Made by a program: the position numbers and the translations under genes. A model generated the notes under the pieces. That model had not been told where the DNA came from and ran no database searches. It saw only the letters and a program-made list of their open reading frames with translations. Shown one piece after another: positions 7,198 to 15,465 of a DNA stretch of 58,236 bases (the first letter of the stretch is position 1; each line of letters opens with the position of its first letter). The DNA is from Phycocordibacter sp964398865 (GTDB lineage Bacteria > Patescibacteriota > Minisyncoccia > Phycocordibacterales > Phycocordibacteraceae), in NCBI GenBank assembly GCA_964398865.1, contig CAYNOO010000006.1, positions 1 to 58,236 on the forward strand. Direction: 5' to 3'.

Positions 7198-7932
7198 TTA
7201 TTTTTTTCGTCTCATAAATATCTTTTCCCACCAGAGGGGGCGCTGTAAACTTTTGACCCGTTCAAGCGCAAGAAGGACGAAAATGATGCCAAACCACACT
7301 CCTAAGAAAACTGTGAGCGTGCCGTCTGAGCCAGTAATGATTATAAGGAAGTTGAAGAACGCATGCAATGCGATTGCGAGGATAACTCCCATGAACCCAT
7401 ACCAGATTTTCTGAACGCGTTCCCGATAATAAGCGAAGGCAAGCGCTCCGCCGATGACGGCAGAGGAGAGTACGTGCACCAAGGTTGCTCCGACAAAGCG
7501 CAGATTGCCCGCAACAAGACTTTCAAAGAAGTGCCCATCGATGAGTGGATGGAAGATGAAGAGTGCATTCTCAAGCGCAGCAAAACCCAAGGCAATAGTT
7601 ATGAGATAGATCGCAAAATCAATAGGTTCATCTACGTCGCGCTTTCTCAGCACCATCACGTATGCCACTCCGAACTTCGTCACTTCCTCGATGGCTGCCC
7701 ATATGAGGATGAGTGGGAATCCCATGGTGAGGTAGGTCGCAGCGACTTGCTGGAAGGGAAGCACGATAAGAACCGCCACCATACCCGAAAGAAATGCGAG
7801 GAAAATAAGACCTCGTGGCTCTGGACGCTTCGAATCCTCAAAAAGCCAGAAGCCAAGCCAGATAAGGACTGGCACGAGACTAATCATGAAAGCAAACAGA
7901 GCCGATTGCGCTTCGAGGAGAAAAGACACCAT
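7198..7932 (-). CDS. prsW: PrsW-family intramembrane protease
   Basis: A 244-aa polytopic protein (about 8 membrane segments) of the PrsW/CAAX-protease-like family. Family motifs are all present: E-E-x-x-K (AAIEEVTKFG, residues ~80-89), F-A-x-x-E-N (LGFAALENALF), R-F-x-G-A-T-x-x-H (RFVGATLVHVLSSAVIG) and H-A-x-F-N (HAFFNFLII). In Bacillus PrsW performs site-1 cleavage of an anti-sigma factor; the target here is unknown. It precedes hsp20 with a short gap, so a link to envelope stress is possible but is inference. Confidence 0.88.
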   Translation of the reverse strand: MVSFLLEAQSALFAFMISLVPVLIWLGFWLFEDSKRPEPRGLIFLAFLSGMVAVLIVLPFQQVAATYLTMGFPLILIWAAIEEVTKFGVAYVMVLRKRDVDEPIDFAIYLITIALGFAALENALFIFHPLIDGHFFESLVAGNLRFVGATLVHVLSSAVIGGALAFAYYRERVQKIWYGFMGVILAIALHAFFNFLIIITGSDGTLTVFLGVWFGIIFVLLALERVKSLQRPLWWEKIFMRRKK

Positions 7933-7997
7933 GCCCGTATTCTAACGCCTTAACGAGGAGATAGGGTTTAGTGTGTGGGGAGGAAGAGCTTTTTACT

Positions 7998-10193
7998 TTA
8001 ACTCTTTGGCCAGGGCGCTACCATCAAGAGTTCAGTTTTCTCTCCGGGTAAACGCCCCCAGATTTCTTCAGTCACGAATGGCATGAAGGGATGAAGGAGT
8101 TTGAGAAGTAGGATAAGCGTATCGTAGAGAAGTCTTTTACGCGACGATTTTTGACCAGCGTCTTCACCTTTGAATATAGGTTTTGATTGTTCCAATATCT
8201 CATCTGCAAATCTGTGCCAGATAAAGTGGTACAGGAGGTCAAACGCGATATCGAGCCTGAATTTTTCGATGTGTTCAGAAACATTTCGCGCAAGCTCACC
8301 AGCTTCTTCAGCGAGCGCAGCGTCTTCCTTTGTGTATGTCGCCTCATTTGTGCTCCCGCCACTTTCAAGTATGAACCGCGTGATATTCCAGATTTTATTA
8401 GCGAAATTCTTGTAGCCGCGTATCTTATCTTCCGAAATTCGACTATCAGTTCCGGGAGCCATTCCGGCAATGAGAGAAACACGAACGGCATCCATTCCGT
8501 ATTTTGCCGCCATATCAAGTGGGTCAATGTTGTTGCCTAAGGATTTTGAAATTTTTCGACCCTGTCCATCGCGAACCAAACCATGAAGATAGACCTTCTT
8601 AAACGGTACTTCGTCTAAAAGAAAACCACTCATCAAAATCATGCGTGCTACCCAGAAAAAGATGATGTCGTATCCGGTTTCAAGAATTGATGTTGGGTGA
8701 AAGGTTTTTAAATCTTTTGTTTCATTAGGCCAGCCGAGAGTAGAGAATGTCCAAAGACCGGATGAGAACCACGTGTCTAAGGTATCTGGATCTTGTTCCC
8801 ACGTGCCCGCCGCTTTTTCGGCGGGGGAGGGACCGTCGACTCGTACCATAGTTTCAAGAACGTTGCCTTGTTCGTCCTTGCGGTACCAAACTGGAATCCG
8901 GTGTCCGAACCAGATTTGGCGTGAGATACACCAATCGCGAAGATTGTTGACCCAGTTGAAATAGACCCGTTCATATCTATCGGGATTTATTTCAACAGCC
9001 TTAGTTTCGACTGCCTCCAGCATCATCTTTTTCAGAGTTGTTTTCTTGCCATTCTTTTCAAACTCCGTGTTCACGCCCACAAACCACTGGCGTTTTATTT
9101 GAGGTTCTATGATGCCTCCACCGCGACTGTTAGTCGCAATGTTATGAACGTACTTCTCATCCACTTTCTCAATGAGACCTTTATTTTTCAGCTTCTCAAT
9201 AATGAGCGGGCGCGCTTTCTTGATGTGTGTCCCTTGGAATTCTGCGGCAATAGGCAAGAGAATACCGCGATCGTCTATGACCTGCTCAATATCGAGGTCG
9301 TGTCGTTTTGCTATTTCGAAGTCCACCACTGAGTGCGCAGGCGTGATGGTCATGACACCTGAACCTATTTCCATGTCAGCCGCATCGTCCTTGATTATGG
9401 TTGCAGTGATTGGACCATTAATCCACTCTAGCTCTATTGTCTGTCCATGCGTCCACTCTTTATAACGTGCATCATCGGGATGCATGACGACGTATTTATC
9501 GCCGAATTTCGTTTCAGGGCGAACAGTGCCGATTACGAAAGGTCCGTAGTGAAAATAGTAGAAGGGAACACTTTCTTCCACATAATCAATTTCATCATCA
9601 GAGACAGTTGTCTGAAGCTTAGGGTCCCAATTCACGATGCGGTTGCCGCGATAAATAAGACCAGCGTTGTACATGCGCACAAACGCTTCCATGACGGCAT
9701 GGTACCTGGGTGCATCCATCGTGTAGGCATAGCGCGAGAAATCCAAAGATGCTCCGACGCGCTTCATCTGCTCCACTATTGTTTTTTCACTCTCTTTTAC
9801 GAACGCATCGATGCGTTGCAAGAGTTCATCACGCCCGAGGTCGTGCCGGTTTTTCTTTTCTTTTTTATAAATTTCTCCCTCCACTTTTGCTTGAGTGGCG
9901 ATTGCCGCCGAGTCAGTGCCTGGTATCCAGAGGGTTTTCTTGCCGTCCATCCGGGCATGGCGAACCAGTATGTCTTCGATGACGAGCATCAGAGCCGAGC
10001 CCATGTGGAGGATGCCGGTGACGTTTGGGGGAGGGAGAACCATTGAGAATGGCTCTGAGCGCTCGCCTTTACCCTTTGCAGTGTCGATGGGCGGTAGATT
10101 GTTAGGGTTGAAATAGCCACTTTCTTCCCAGCGCGTATATATAGAGGGTTCGGTTTCCTGCGGATTGTAGGGTTGTAGGAATTTCGGATCCAT
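7998..10193 (-). CDS. valS: Valyl-tRNA synthetase, short form
   Basis: 731 aa, class I synthetase charging tRNA-Val. Visible elements in order: PPPNVTGILHMGSAL with the HIGH-type motif HMGS, the CP1 editing insertion (GTVRPETKFGDKYVVMHPDD), WCISRQIWFGHRIPVW, DTWFSSGLWTFSTLGWP, the KMSKS-type motif KISKS (GRKISKSLGNNIDP), and the helical anticodon-binding domain. It stops at about the end of that domain (EEIWGRLPGE ... APWPKS), so the C-terminal coiled-coil arm of longer ValRS enzymes (~950 aa in E. coli) is absent. That fits genome streamlining. tsaD lies 10 bp upstream on the same strand. Confidence 0.96.
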   Translation of the reverse strand: MDPKFLQPYNPQETEPSIYTRWEESGYFNPNNLPPIDTAKGKGERSEPFSMVLPPPNVTGILHMGSALMLVIEDILVRHARMDGKKTLWIPGTDSAAIATQAKVEGEIYKKEKKNRHDLGRDELLQRIDAFVKESEKTIVEQMKRVGASLDFSRYAYTMDAPRYHAVMEAFVRMYNAGLIYRGNRIVNWDPKLQTTVSDDEIDYVEESVPFYYFHYGPFVIGTVRPETKFGDKYVVMHPDDARYKEWTHGQTIELEWINGPITATIIKDDAADMEIGSGVMTITPAHSVVDFEIAKRHDLDIEQVIDDRGILLPIAAEFQGTHIKKARPLIIEKLKNKGLIEKVDEKYVHNIATNSRGGGIIEPQIKRQWFVGVNTEFEKNGKKTTLKKMMLEAVETKAVEINPDRYERVYFNWVNNLRDWCISRQIWFGHRIPVWYRKDEQGNVLETMVRVDGPSPAEKAAGTWEQDPDTLDTWFSSGLWTFSTLGWPNETKDLKTFHPTSILETGYDIIFFWVARMILMSGFLLDEVPFKKVYLHGLVRDGQGRKISKSLGNNIDPLDMAAKYGMDAVRVSLIAGMAPGTDSRISEDKIRGYKNFANKIWNITRFILESGGSTNEATYTKEDAALAEEAGELARNVSEHIEKFRLDIAFDLLYHFIWHRFADEILEQSKPIFKGEDAGQKSSRKRLLYDTLILLLKLLHPFMPFVTEEIWGRLPGEKTELLMVAPWPKS

Positions 10194-10203
10194 GAATAAG
10201 ATA

Positions 10204-11391
10204 TTACTCTCCGAGCTTCAAATTCCCAAGCGCAGACAAATCACTCGGCATCGTTACTCCTGAGGCATGCCGGAGGTACGCTGCGGCAGCAATCATAATG
10301 GCGTTGTCGCCAGTGAGTGTGGGATCGGGGAAGGCGAGTCTAATTTCAGAAAAGTTTTGATTCACTAGCTCCCCAAGCGCTCGCTTAATTTCCACGTTTG
10401 CAGAAACTCCGCCGCCAACCGCAAGGACCTTCGGCTTAGTCGCTTCAAGCGCTCGCTTCGTCTTTATCACTACGACATCGCGCGCGGCATTCTCAAACGC
10501 CTCTGCTATCTGCTCCTTGTTTTTCTCATCAATCTTATCCATCCCACGGAGCTTGTAGAGCACCGCGGTTTTTAGACCCGAAAATGAGAAATCGCAGGTA
10601 TCATCGTGCGCCATTGGTCGCGGGAAGGTAATCTCGTTTTTTTCGTCTCTCTCACGTGAACGTGATGCAGCTTCAGCAATCTTGGGTCCGCCTGGATAGG
10701 GAAGATCCAGCAGACGCGCCACCTTATCAAACGCCTCACCAATAGCGTCATCTTTTGTCGCCCCCACATGCTCATAGACAAACGGCTCTTTCATCAGTAC
10801 GAATTCCGTATGCCCACCGGAAATCAAAAACGCAAGAATAGGGAAGCGCGCAACCTTTAATGTGTAGTGTTTAGAAACGGGAACATCGGCGTTTTTTTCT
10901 GCTGTCAGCAACGCTGAAACGATGTGCCCTTCCATGTGATCTATCCCCACAACAGGTATATTCCACGCTCGTCCCAGACTTTCAGCAAAATTAATACCTG
11001 TCCAAAGCGCTGGTTCAAGCCCAGGTCCTCGGGTTACCGCAATGAGGTCGATGTCAGGTCGCTCGGTAGTATCCAAAAATATTTTTACATCATTCTTGAA
11101 TGCTTCATCACGAATGTTTTTGAGAGTGTCTTCGTGGAGTGCAGTGCTCTCTTTTTTTGTTTTCAAAAGACCTGCTCCTTTCAGCGCTTCTGTAGCAAGC
11201 GGTACAAGATTGCCTTGGTGTTCGCGCTTCGCAAGCGAGGGATACACTCCTCCGTAGGGAGCGTGGAGCTCTGCTTGCGAGTAGAGTGCGTTCCCGAGAA
11301 TGTCGAATGACGCGTTTTCAAAGGTGCCTTCAGCTTCAAGGATTGCTACCGCCGTCTCGTCGCAACTGGTTTCTATCGAAAGTATTTTCAT
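10204..11391 (-). CDS. tsaD: tRNA N6-adenosine threonylcarbamoyltransferase TsaD
   Basis: 395 aa, the catalytic subunit that transfers threonylcarbamoyl from TC-AMP to A37 of ANN-decoding tRNAs. Motifs: MKILSIETSCDETAVAI at the N-terminus, metal-binding H-M-E-G-H (IDHMEGHIVSAL), the ASKHA phosphate loop SGGHTE, and GGGVSAN near the C-terminus. It carries an acidic/basic insert around residues 95-120 (KTKKESTALHEDTLKNIRDE) that makes it longer than the usual ~340 aa. The partner TsaC is encoded at 14719-15300; TsaB and TsaE are not in this window. It is divergent from orn across a 26-bp region with TATAAT 14 nt before the ATG. Confidence 0.95.
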   Translation of the reverse strand: MKILSIETSCDETAVAILEAEGTFENASFDILGNALYSQAELHAPYGGVYPSLAKREHQGNLVPLATEALKGAGLLKTKKESTALHEDTLKNIRDEAFKNDVKIFLDTTERPDIDLIAVTRGPGLEPALWTGINFAESLGRAWNIPVVGIDHMEGHIVSALLTAEKNADVPVSKHYTLKVARFPILAFLISGGHTEFVLMKEPFVYEHVGATKDDAIGEAFDKVARLLDLPYPGGPKIAEAASRSRERDEKNEITFPRPMAHDDTCDFSFSGLKTAVLYKLRGMDKIDEKNKEQIAEAFENAARDVVVIKTKRALEATKPKVLAVGGGVSANVEIKRALGELVNQNFSEIRLAFPDPTLTGDNAIMIAAAAYLRHASGVTMPSDLSALGNLKLGE

Positions 11392-11404
11392 CCGATTTTC
11401 GTTG

Positions 11405-11413
11405 TATTATAAC
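11405..11413. promoter_or_regulatory. Bidirectional -10 region between tsaD and orn
   Basis: TATTATAAC reads as TATTAT/TATAAC toward orn (start codon at 11418) and as TATAAT on the reverse strand toward tsaD. The whole divergent spacer is only 26 bp, so both transcripts have minimal leaders. Confidence 0.5.
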
Positions 11414-11417
11414 GTGA

Positions 11418-11972
11418 ATGCAAAGAAATGACCTTTTGGTATGGATGGACCTTGAAATGACCTCTCTTCTAGATGTTCGGAAGGACGCAATTATAGAGAT
11501 TGCCGCGGTTATCACCGATAACGATCTTAATCTCGTCGCGGAGGGACCGGATATCATCATTCACGCGCCGCGCGGAGCCTTTGAGGGTATTCCTTCAGAA
11601 GTACAAGAAATTCATAAAAGAAGCGGGATTATTGAAGATTGCGTGCAGAGCACAGTTACAGCTGAAGAAGCCGAGATGGAAGTACTTGCCTTTATAGAAG
11701 CCCACACCACCCCTCAATCAAGTCCGCTTTGTGGGAACTCCATACATATGGACAGGATGTTTCTCCGCCTCCAGATGCCGGTGCTTGATTCGTACCTCCA
11801 TTATCGCTGCATTGATGTCTCTACTTTGAAGGGGCTCGCGCAGCGCTGGAAGCCGGAGCTGTATGAAAAGTGGCAGCAGATTCGCGGAGAGAAGAAACAT
11901 CGTGCTAAGGATGACATCCTGCAATCGATAGAAGAGCTTAAGTTTTATAGGGCACACTTTTTACTTGCATGA
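11418..11972 (+). CDS. orn: Oligoribonuclease (DEDDh exonuclease)
   Basis: 184 aa, close to E. coli Orn. Degrades 2-5 nt RNA fragments (nanoRNA, including linear c-di-GMP products) from the 3' end. DEDDh catalytic residues are visible: D and E in WMDLEMTSL (residues 9-17), D in HMDRMF, and the His/Asp pair in HRAKDDI. Start is the ATG at 11418, 7 nt after a TATTAT box. The stop overlaps the ATG of the ABC transporter by 4 nt (ATGA), indicating translational coupling. Confidence 0.95.
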   Translation: MQRNDLLVWMDLEMTSLLDVRKDAIIEIAAVITDNDLNLVAEGPDIIIHAPRGAFEGIPSEVQEIHKRSGIIEDCVQSTVTAEEAEMEVLAFIEAHTTPQSSPLCGNSIHMDRMFLRLQMPVLDSYLHYRCIDVSTLKGLAQRWKPELYEKWQQIRGEKKHRAKDDILQSIEELKFYRAHFLLA

Positions 11973-13747
11973 AATCAATCTGGCGTGAAGATTTTCCAAC
12001 AGGTACGAACCCTGCAAAATTCTTCCTATTTTGTTCTAAGCCTCACTGGCGACCTGCAACGATCGCGCTTATCGCCGTTGTTCTTGCGGGCTCTTTTTCT
12101 GCTTCGATCATGTATGTTTTTAAGCTTATTGCGGATGCAGCAGCGGGTCTTTCCTCTGGTGGTTCCTATGAAGATCTTCTTTTTGCAGCGACACTCTATG
12201 TTCTTTTCTTGCTTGCCGCCAAGGCTCTGTGGCGGGTATCCGGTTTTGCTGGCATGCGGTGGTCAAATGGCTCTCGTGCAACCGCCCGCCAGACCCTTAC
12301 ATCGTACGTAACGCTTCATAGCCGTGCATATTTTTCAAATCGTTTTGCTGGTTCGATAGTGAACAAGATCAGTCATGCGACGGCTGGCATGCACGAAATC
12401 GTCGAGCAAATTCTTTGGGAGTTTCTTGAGCTTTTTGTTTCGGTCATCGCAAGTTTCATCATTGCCTATATCGTGTCGCCCCCCATCGCACTCATCTTCT
12501 TTTTATGGGTTTTCGTGGTTTCCATGCTCAATGCCTATTTCATCAGGAAACGCGTCCCTTTGTCGGCGTATGTCCAGCGGCTTGATACTGAACTTACCGG
12601 CATGACGGTCGACCTCTTGTCCAATATCACCGCCATGCAAGAGTATGCGCGCCGCTCTTTCGAGATGCGCCGCCTTGAAGGAAAGATTGAAAAACGGCGC
12701 CAAGCCGGGATTCGTAATTGGACGTACGGCGAGAAGATACTCGTTCTCAACAACATACTGCAGTTCATATTTGGCGGCACCATGATATTTGTCGCCGTCT
12801 GGCTTATGCATTCCGGCACGATATCCCTCGGTGACATCGTTCTTGTCATCAGTATCATTTTCAGGATCGAGGGTCAGTTGCAAAGCCTGGGGAGCAACCT
12901 CAATAAGGTATCGAATACATGGGGTGAGATTCAGGAGAGTCTGACTGAAATCATTGAGCCACATGAGATACCAGATCGCATTGATGCAATTGAGCTCTCG
13001 GTTTCGAAAGGGGAAATTCGTTTTGTAGACGTTGATTTCAGTTATAGCGGTATTCCAGTGTTTGAAAAGCTCAGTCTCACTATTGCGCCAGGGGAGCGCG
13101 TAGGTATCGTGGGACGCTCTGGAGCCGGTAAGTCGACTTTCATGCGACTTCTTTTGCATCACCATGATTTGAACGGTGGCATGGTTGCCATCGATGGTAC
13201 TGATATTGCTCTAGTAAAACAGGATACTTTACGGGGGGCTATTTCAGTTGTACCTCAGGAGCCTCTCTTGTTTCATCGCTCTATAAGCCAGAATATCGCC
13301 TATGGCAGACCTGAATCCTCACAAGAAGAGATAGAAGAGGCAGCGCGCCTGGCACAGGCAGACGAGTTCATAAAGAGATTATCAGAAGGATATGAATCGC
13401 TTGTCGGCGAGCGCGGCGTGAAGCTTTCAGGCGGAGAGCGTCAGAGAATCGCTATAGCGCGAGCAATTCTTAAGAATGCACCTATTCTTCTGATGGACGA
13501 AGCGACGGCGTCATTAGACAGTGAAAGCGAAGTTGCAATACAAAACGCTTTGCGAGAACTCATGAAAGGCAAAACTGTGATTGCAATCGCGCATCGTCTC
13601 TCAACCTTGCGAGAGATGGATCGCATCATTGTCATGGATAGGGGAAAAATCGTTGAAGAAGGCACTCACGAAGAACTAGTGAAAGCAGGCGGCACGTATT
13701 CAGAACTCTGGAATCACCAGGCAGGGGGATTCTTGCAGGATGCATAA
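11969..13747 (+). CDS. ABC transporter, fused permease-ATPase (MsbA/MDR exporter type)
   Basis: 592 aa half-transporter that would work as a homodimer. The N-terminal ~320 residues form the six-helix ABC exporter membrane domain. The C-terminal ATPase shows Walker A GRSGAGKST, Q-loop VVPQEPLLF, signature LSGGERQR, Walker B ILLMDEATASLD and H-loop AIAHRLST. All catalytic residues are intact. The substrate cannot be told from sequence; lipids or peptides are typical for the family. It is translationally coupled to orn, an unusual pairing with no obvious functional link. Confidence 0.93.
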   Translation: MKSIWREDFPTGTNPAKFFLFCSKPHWRPATIALIAVVLAGSFSASIMYVFKLIADAAAGLSSGGSYEDLLFAATLYVLFLLAAKALWRVSGFAGMRWSNGSRATARQTLTSYVTLHSRAYFSNRFAGSIVNKISHATAGMHEIVEQILWEFLELFVSVIASFIIAYIVSPPIALIFFLWVFVVSMLNAYFIRKRVPLSAYVQRLDTELTGMTVDLLSNITAMQEYARRSFEMRRLEGKIEKRRQAGIRNWTYGEKILVLNNILQFIFGGTMIFVAVWLMHSGTISLGDIVLVISIIFRIEGQLQSLGSNLNKVSNTWGEIQESLTEIIEPHEIPDRIDAIELSVSKGEIRFVDVDFSYSGIPVFEKLSLTIAPGERVGIVGRSGAGKSTFMRLLLHHHDLNGGMVAIDGTDIALVKQDTLRGAISVVPQEPLLFHRSISQNIAYGRPESSQEEIEEAARLAQADEFIKRLSEGYESLVGERGVKLSGGERQRIAIARAILKNAPILLMDEATASLDSESEVAIQNALRELMKGKTVIAIAHRLSTLREMDRIIVMDRGKIVEEGTHEELVKAGGTYSELWNHQAGGFLQDA

Positions 13748-13792
13748 GGGAAAGGGATTCGGTCAGGAATAATATACTTGCCAATTTTTTTT

Positions 13793-13822
13793 GCACTGAG
13801 CGACCGCAGGGAGTCGAAGTGC
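13793..13822. repeat. REP-like palindrome (CACTGAGCGA type)
   Basis: GCACTGAGCGACCGCAGGGA then GTCGAAGTGC: outer GCACT/AGTGC arms and inner GAC/GTC. Related to the 37-nt repeat at 13868. A second half-element (CGACACGCTCAGGGTACTTC) follows at 13826-13846. Confidence 0.65.
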
Positions 13823-13867
13823 CCGTCGACACGCTCAGGGTACTTCTCCATTTTGTACTCTCGCTCT

Positions 13868-13904
13868 GTGTTTACACTGAGCGAGTCTTCGAGTCGAAGT
13901 GTGC
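13868..13904. repeat. 37-nt REP-like repeat, copy 2 (after tRNA-Val)
   Basis: Exact match over 37 nt to 5604-5640. On the tRNA strand it starts within the last bases of tRNA-Val and could act as its terminator or processing hairpin. Confidence 0.85.
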
Positions 13905-13974
13905 GCGATAGAGGATTCGAACCTCTGACCCTCCCCACGTCAAGGGGATGCTCTACCAACTGAGCTAACCGCGC
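13902..13974 (-). tRNA. tRNA-Val (anticodon GAC)
   Basis: The reverse strand gives acceptor GCGCGGT/ATCGCGC with one G-T pair and discriminator A, anticodon loop TTGACGT giving GAC, and T-loop TTCGAAT. 73 nt, no CCA. Confidence 0.95.
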
Positions 13975-14076
13975 AAGATGAAGAGGAGGGTATCACATGC
14001 TTCATGTGTACGCTCTCTGAACCGTAGCGCGGGGAGTGTTTCGCTCGCGGCGCATAGTTCATTTCTTCCGAACGCC

Positions 14077-14104
14077 CGCGTGGGGAGCATTTGCTCTCCA
14101 CGCG
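14077..14104. repeat. Near-perfect hairpin CGCGTGGGGAGCA/TGCTCTCCACGCG
   Basis: 13-bp arms with one G-T/wobble mismatch and a 2-nt loop, with no T-run. It lies just past the stop of the possible reverse-strand ORF at 14109-14261. A second small palindrome (CACATGCTTCATGTG) sits at about 13996. The 13975-14254 gap otherwise shows no convincing gene apart from that ORF. Confidence 0.6.
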
Positions 14105-14108
14105 TGTC

Positions 14109-14261
14109 TTACCTTTTGGCAAGTCCGAAAAGAATAGCTTGTTTAAAGCCTTTTTTCAAGGCAATTTTATATAACAATCTATTATTGAATTTCTGGTGAA
14201 GAAGAGTATAGTGATTTTGTAGATTCTTGTTATTTAATTTTTTATATTCATCATATGACAT
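14109..14261 (-). CDS. Possible 50-aa basic protein (competing with the + strand ORF)
   Basis: ATG-initiated reverse-strand ORF rich in Lys, Asn, Leu and Tyr (MSYDEYKKLNNKNLQN ...), ending GLAKR. It occupies an AT-rich block and is followed by the hairpin at 14077-14104. The composition may simply reflect the AT-rich DNA. It overlaps the start of the + strand ORF at 14255 by 7 bp, so at most one is likely to use this junction as described. No family recognised. Confidence 0.2.
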   Translation of the reverse strand: MSYDEYKKLNNKNLQNHYTLLHQKFNNRLLYKIALKKGFKQAILFGLAKR

Positions 14262-14458
14262 GGGATGGCGGTTTTGAGGGGATGTTTCCGGTTTCTGGCA
14301 GAAGCGATAACCGAAGAAGTCGATTTGGGGCGAAGGCGCATCGTGCAGAAACACGTGCTGCTCTAGAAAAGCGTCGTATATCTCCTATTTCTAGCTTGCC
14401 TCAAGTTCAAGAGAGAATTGTGCGTGCCGAAATAGGCGATTTAGACGCGCTTTACTGA
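14255..14458 (+). CDS. Small charged protein, unknown function
   Basis: 67 aa: Gly/aromatic N-terminus (MTWDGGFEGMFPVSGRSD), an Arg-rich middle and a helical acidic end (QVQERIVRAEIGDLDAL). A TATATT box at 14243-14248 ends 6 nt before the ATG, matching the leaderless pattern of other genes here. It is followed 21 bp later by a second small ORF, and both are closed by the terminator at 14691-14716, so they may form a two-gene unit. No family recognised. Confidence 0.5.
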   Translation: MTWDGGFEGMFPVSGRSDNRRSRFGAKAHRAETRAALEKRRISPISSLPQVQERIVRAEIGDLDALY

Positions 14459-14479
14459 TAAACATCTCACACGCTTTTC

Positions 14480-14650
14480 ATGTATATGGGTAACCGTGAA
14501 CAATTATCCAGTGAAGAGTTAACCAGAAGAGCGGAGGAGGAGGCTCAGCGTCGTCGCCAAAAAAGATGGCAAGGTTTTCAAAAGCAGAGAGGTAATGACC
14601 GTGCCAGTAAGACGGTAGTGCGCACAAATGGGCGCCACGGGCATGCTTAA
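14480..14650 (+). CDS. Small Arg/Gln-rich protein, unknown function
   Basis: 56 aa, shorter than usual gene-calling limits. A strongly helical, charged core (REQLSSEELTRRAEEEAQRR) is followed by a basic tail (RRQKRWQGFQKQRGNDR) that could bind nucleic acid. It lies 21 bp behind the 14255 ORF and 40 bp before a terminator. Amino-acid pattern and position support it; there is no homology I can name. Confidence 0.4.
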   Translation: MYMGNREQLSSEELTRRAEEEAQRRRQKRWQGFQKQRGNDRASKTVVRTNGRHGHA

Positions 14651-14690
14651 TAAGTTTCGGAAATCAGTGTGCTCAGTTAAGGTAAAATAA

Positions 14691-14716
14691 AAGAAGTCCC
14701 TAACGGACTTCTTTTT
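14691..14716 (+). terminator. Terminator directly before tsaC
   Basis: AAGAAGTCC CTAAC GGACTTCTTTTT ends 2 nt before the tsaC ATG. It probably ends the small-ORF transcript; a TAAAAT at 14683 could instead start tsaC transcription, in which case the hairpin would sit in its leader. Confidence 0.75.
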
Positions 14717-14718
14717 AC

Positions 14719-15300
14719 ATGAACCCAGTTCAAATTTTAGAACAAGGCGGAGTAATTCTCTATCCGACTGACACCCTCTATGGGCTCGGAGTAGATGCTT
14801 TGAATAGAGAAGCGCTCAAGAAATTACGAACATTAAAGGGTAGGGAAGAAGGTAAAGCGATTTCTATAGTTGTTGCAGATATGACGATGGCAGAGGAATA
14901 TGCCGAAGTGACGCCGCTCGCGGCAAAACTTGCTGAGGCATTTTTGCCTGGTAAGCTCACACTCATTTTGAATGCAAAAGATACTTTGCCTGGGGAACTT
15001 ACTGCAGGTACCGGCACCATAGGTATTCGTATTCCGAATCACGTGCTCTGCCTTAATCTTGCGCGCGAGCTTGGACGACCGTTTACGGCGACTTCTGCAA
15101 ACGTGAGTGATATGGAATCAAAACATTCTGTACCCGAAATACTCGCACAGTTCGGCAGCTCTGCTCCGTTTATTGACCGCGTAATCGATGCGGGCACTCT
15201 TCTAGAATCACTGCCATCAACTGTTGTAGATGCGCGCAGCGAATTTCCCCATATCCTCCGCGAAGGAGCAATCCCCTCAGAAGAAATTCTTCATATCTGA
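14719..15300 (+). CDS. tsaC: Threonylcarbamoyl-AMP synthase (TsaC/YrdC, Sua5 family)
   Basis: 193 aa, single YrdC domain without the Sua5 C-terminal extension. It makes TC-AMP from threonine, bicarbonate and ATP for the t6A37 tRNA modification completed by TsaD (10204-11391). Family motifs: GGVILYPTDTLYGLGVDA at the N-terminus, K-G-R-x-x-x-K-A-I-S (LKGREEGKAISIVV), FLPGKLTLIL, GIRIPNH, and the S-A-N-x-S motif in FTATSANVSDM. The product loop STVVDAR is also present. All core substrate-binding residues that I can identify are intact. Confidence 0.93.
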   Translation: MNPVQILEQGGVILYPTDTLYGLGVDALNREALKKLRTLKGREEGKAISIVVADMTMAEEYAEVTPLAAKLAEAFLPGKLTLILNAKDTLPGELTAGTGTIGIRIPNHVLCLNLARELGRPFTATSANVSDMESKHSVPEILAQFGSSAPFIDRVIDAGTLLESLPSTVVDARSEFPHILREGAIPSEEILHI

Positions 15301-15349
15301 CAGATTTCTAGATTTGTTCGAGTCTGTTTTTTAATTTTACCAGTTTTTA

Positions 15350-15395
15350 CTCCATAACGAATAAATGTCCGGTCGGACATTTATTCGTTATGGAG
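15350..15395. repeat. 46-bp perfect palindrome between converging genes
   Basis: Left arm CTCCATAACGAATAAATGTCCG and its exact reverse complement are separated by only GT: 22 + 2 + 22 nt with no mismatch. It lacks the T-run of an intrinsic terminator on either side. It lies between the tsaC stop and the stop of the reverse-strand gene at 15466. Confidence 0.9.
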
Positions 15396-15465
15396 CTTTT
15401 GCAGGTTTTGTGATCGCCCGCTGGCTGATTTAAGTTTCTTATACAGTTACATCCCTGCTAGAGGG

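Noticed and set aside
9447..10046. 199-aa + strand ORF opposite valS
   Set aside because: Shadow of the HIGH-motif and editing region of ValRS.
12503..13165. 220-aa reverse-strand ORF inside the ABC transporter
   Set aside because: Antisense to a convincing ABC exporter with intact motifs; no homology pattern of its own.
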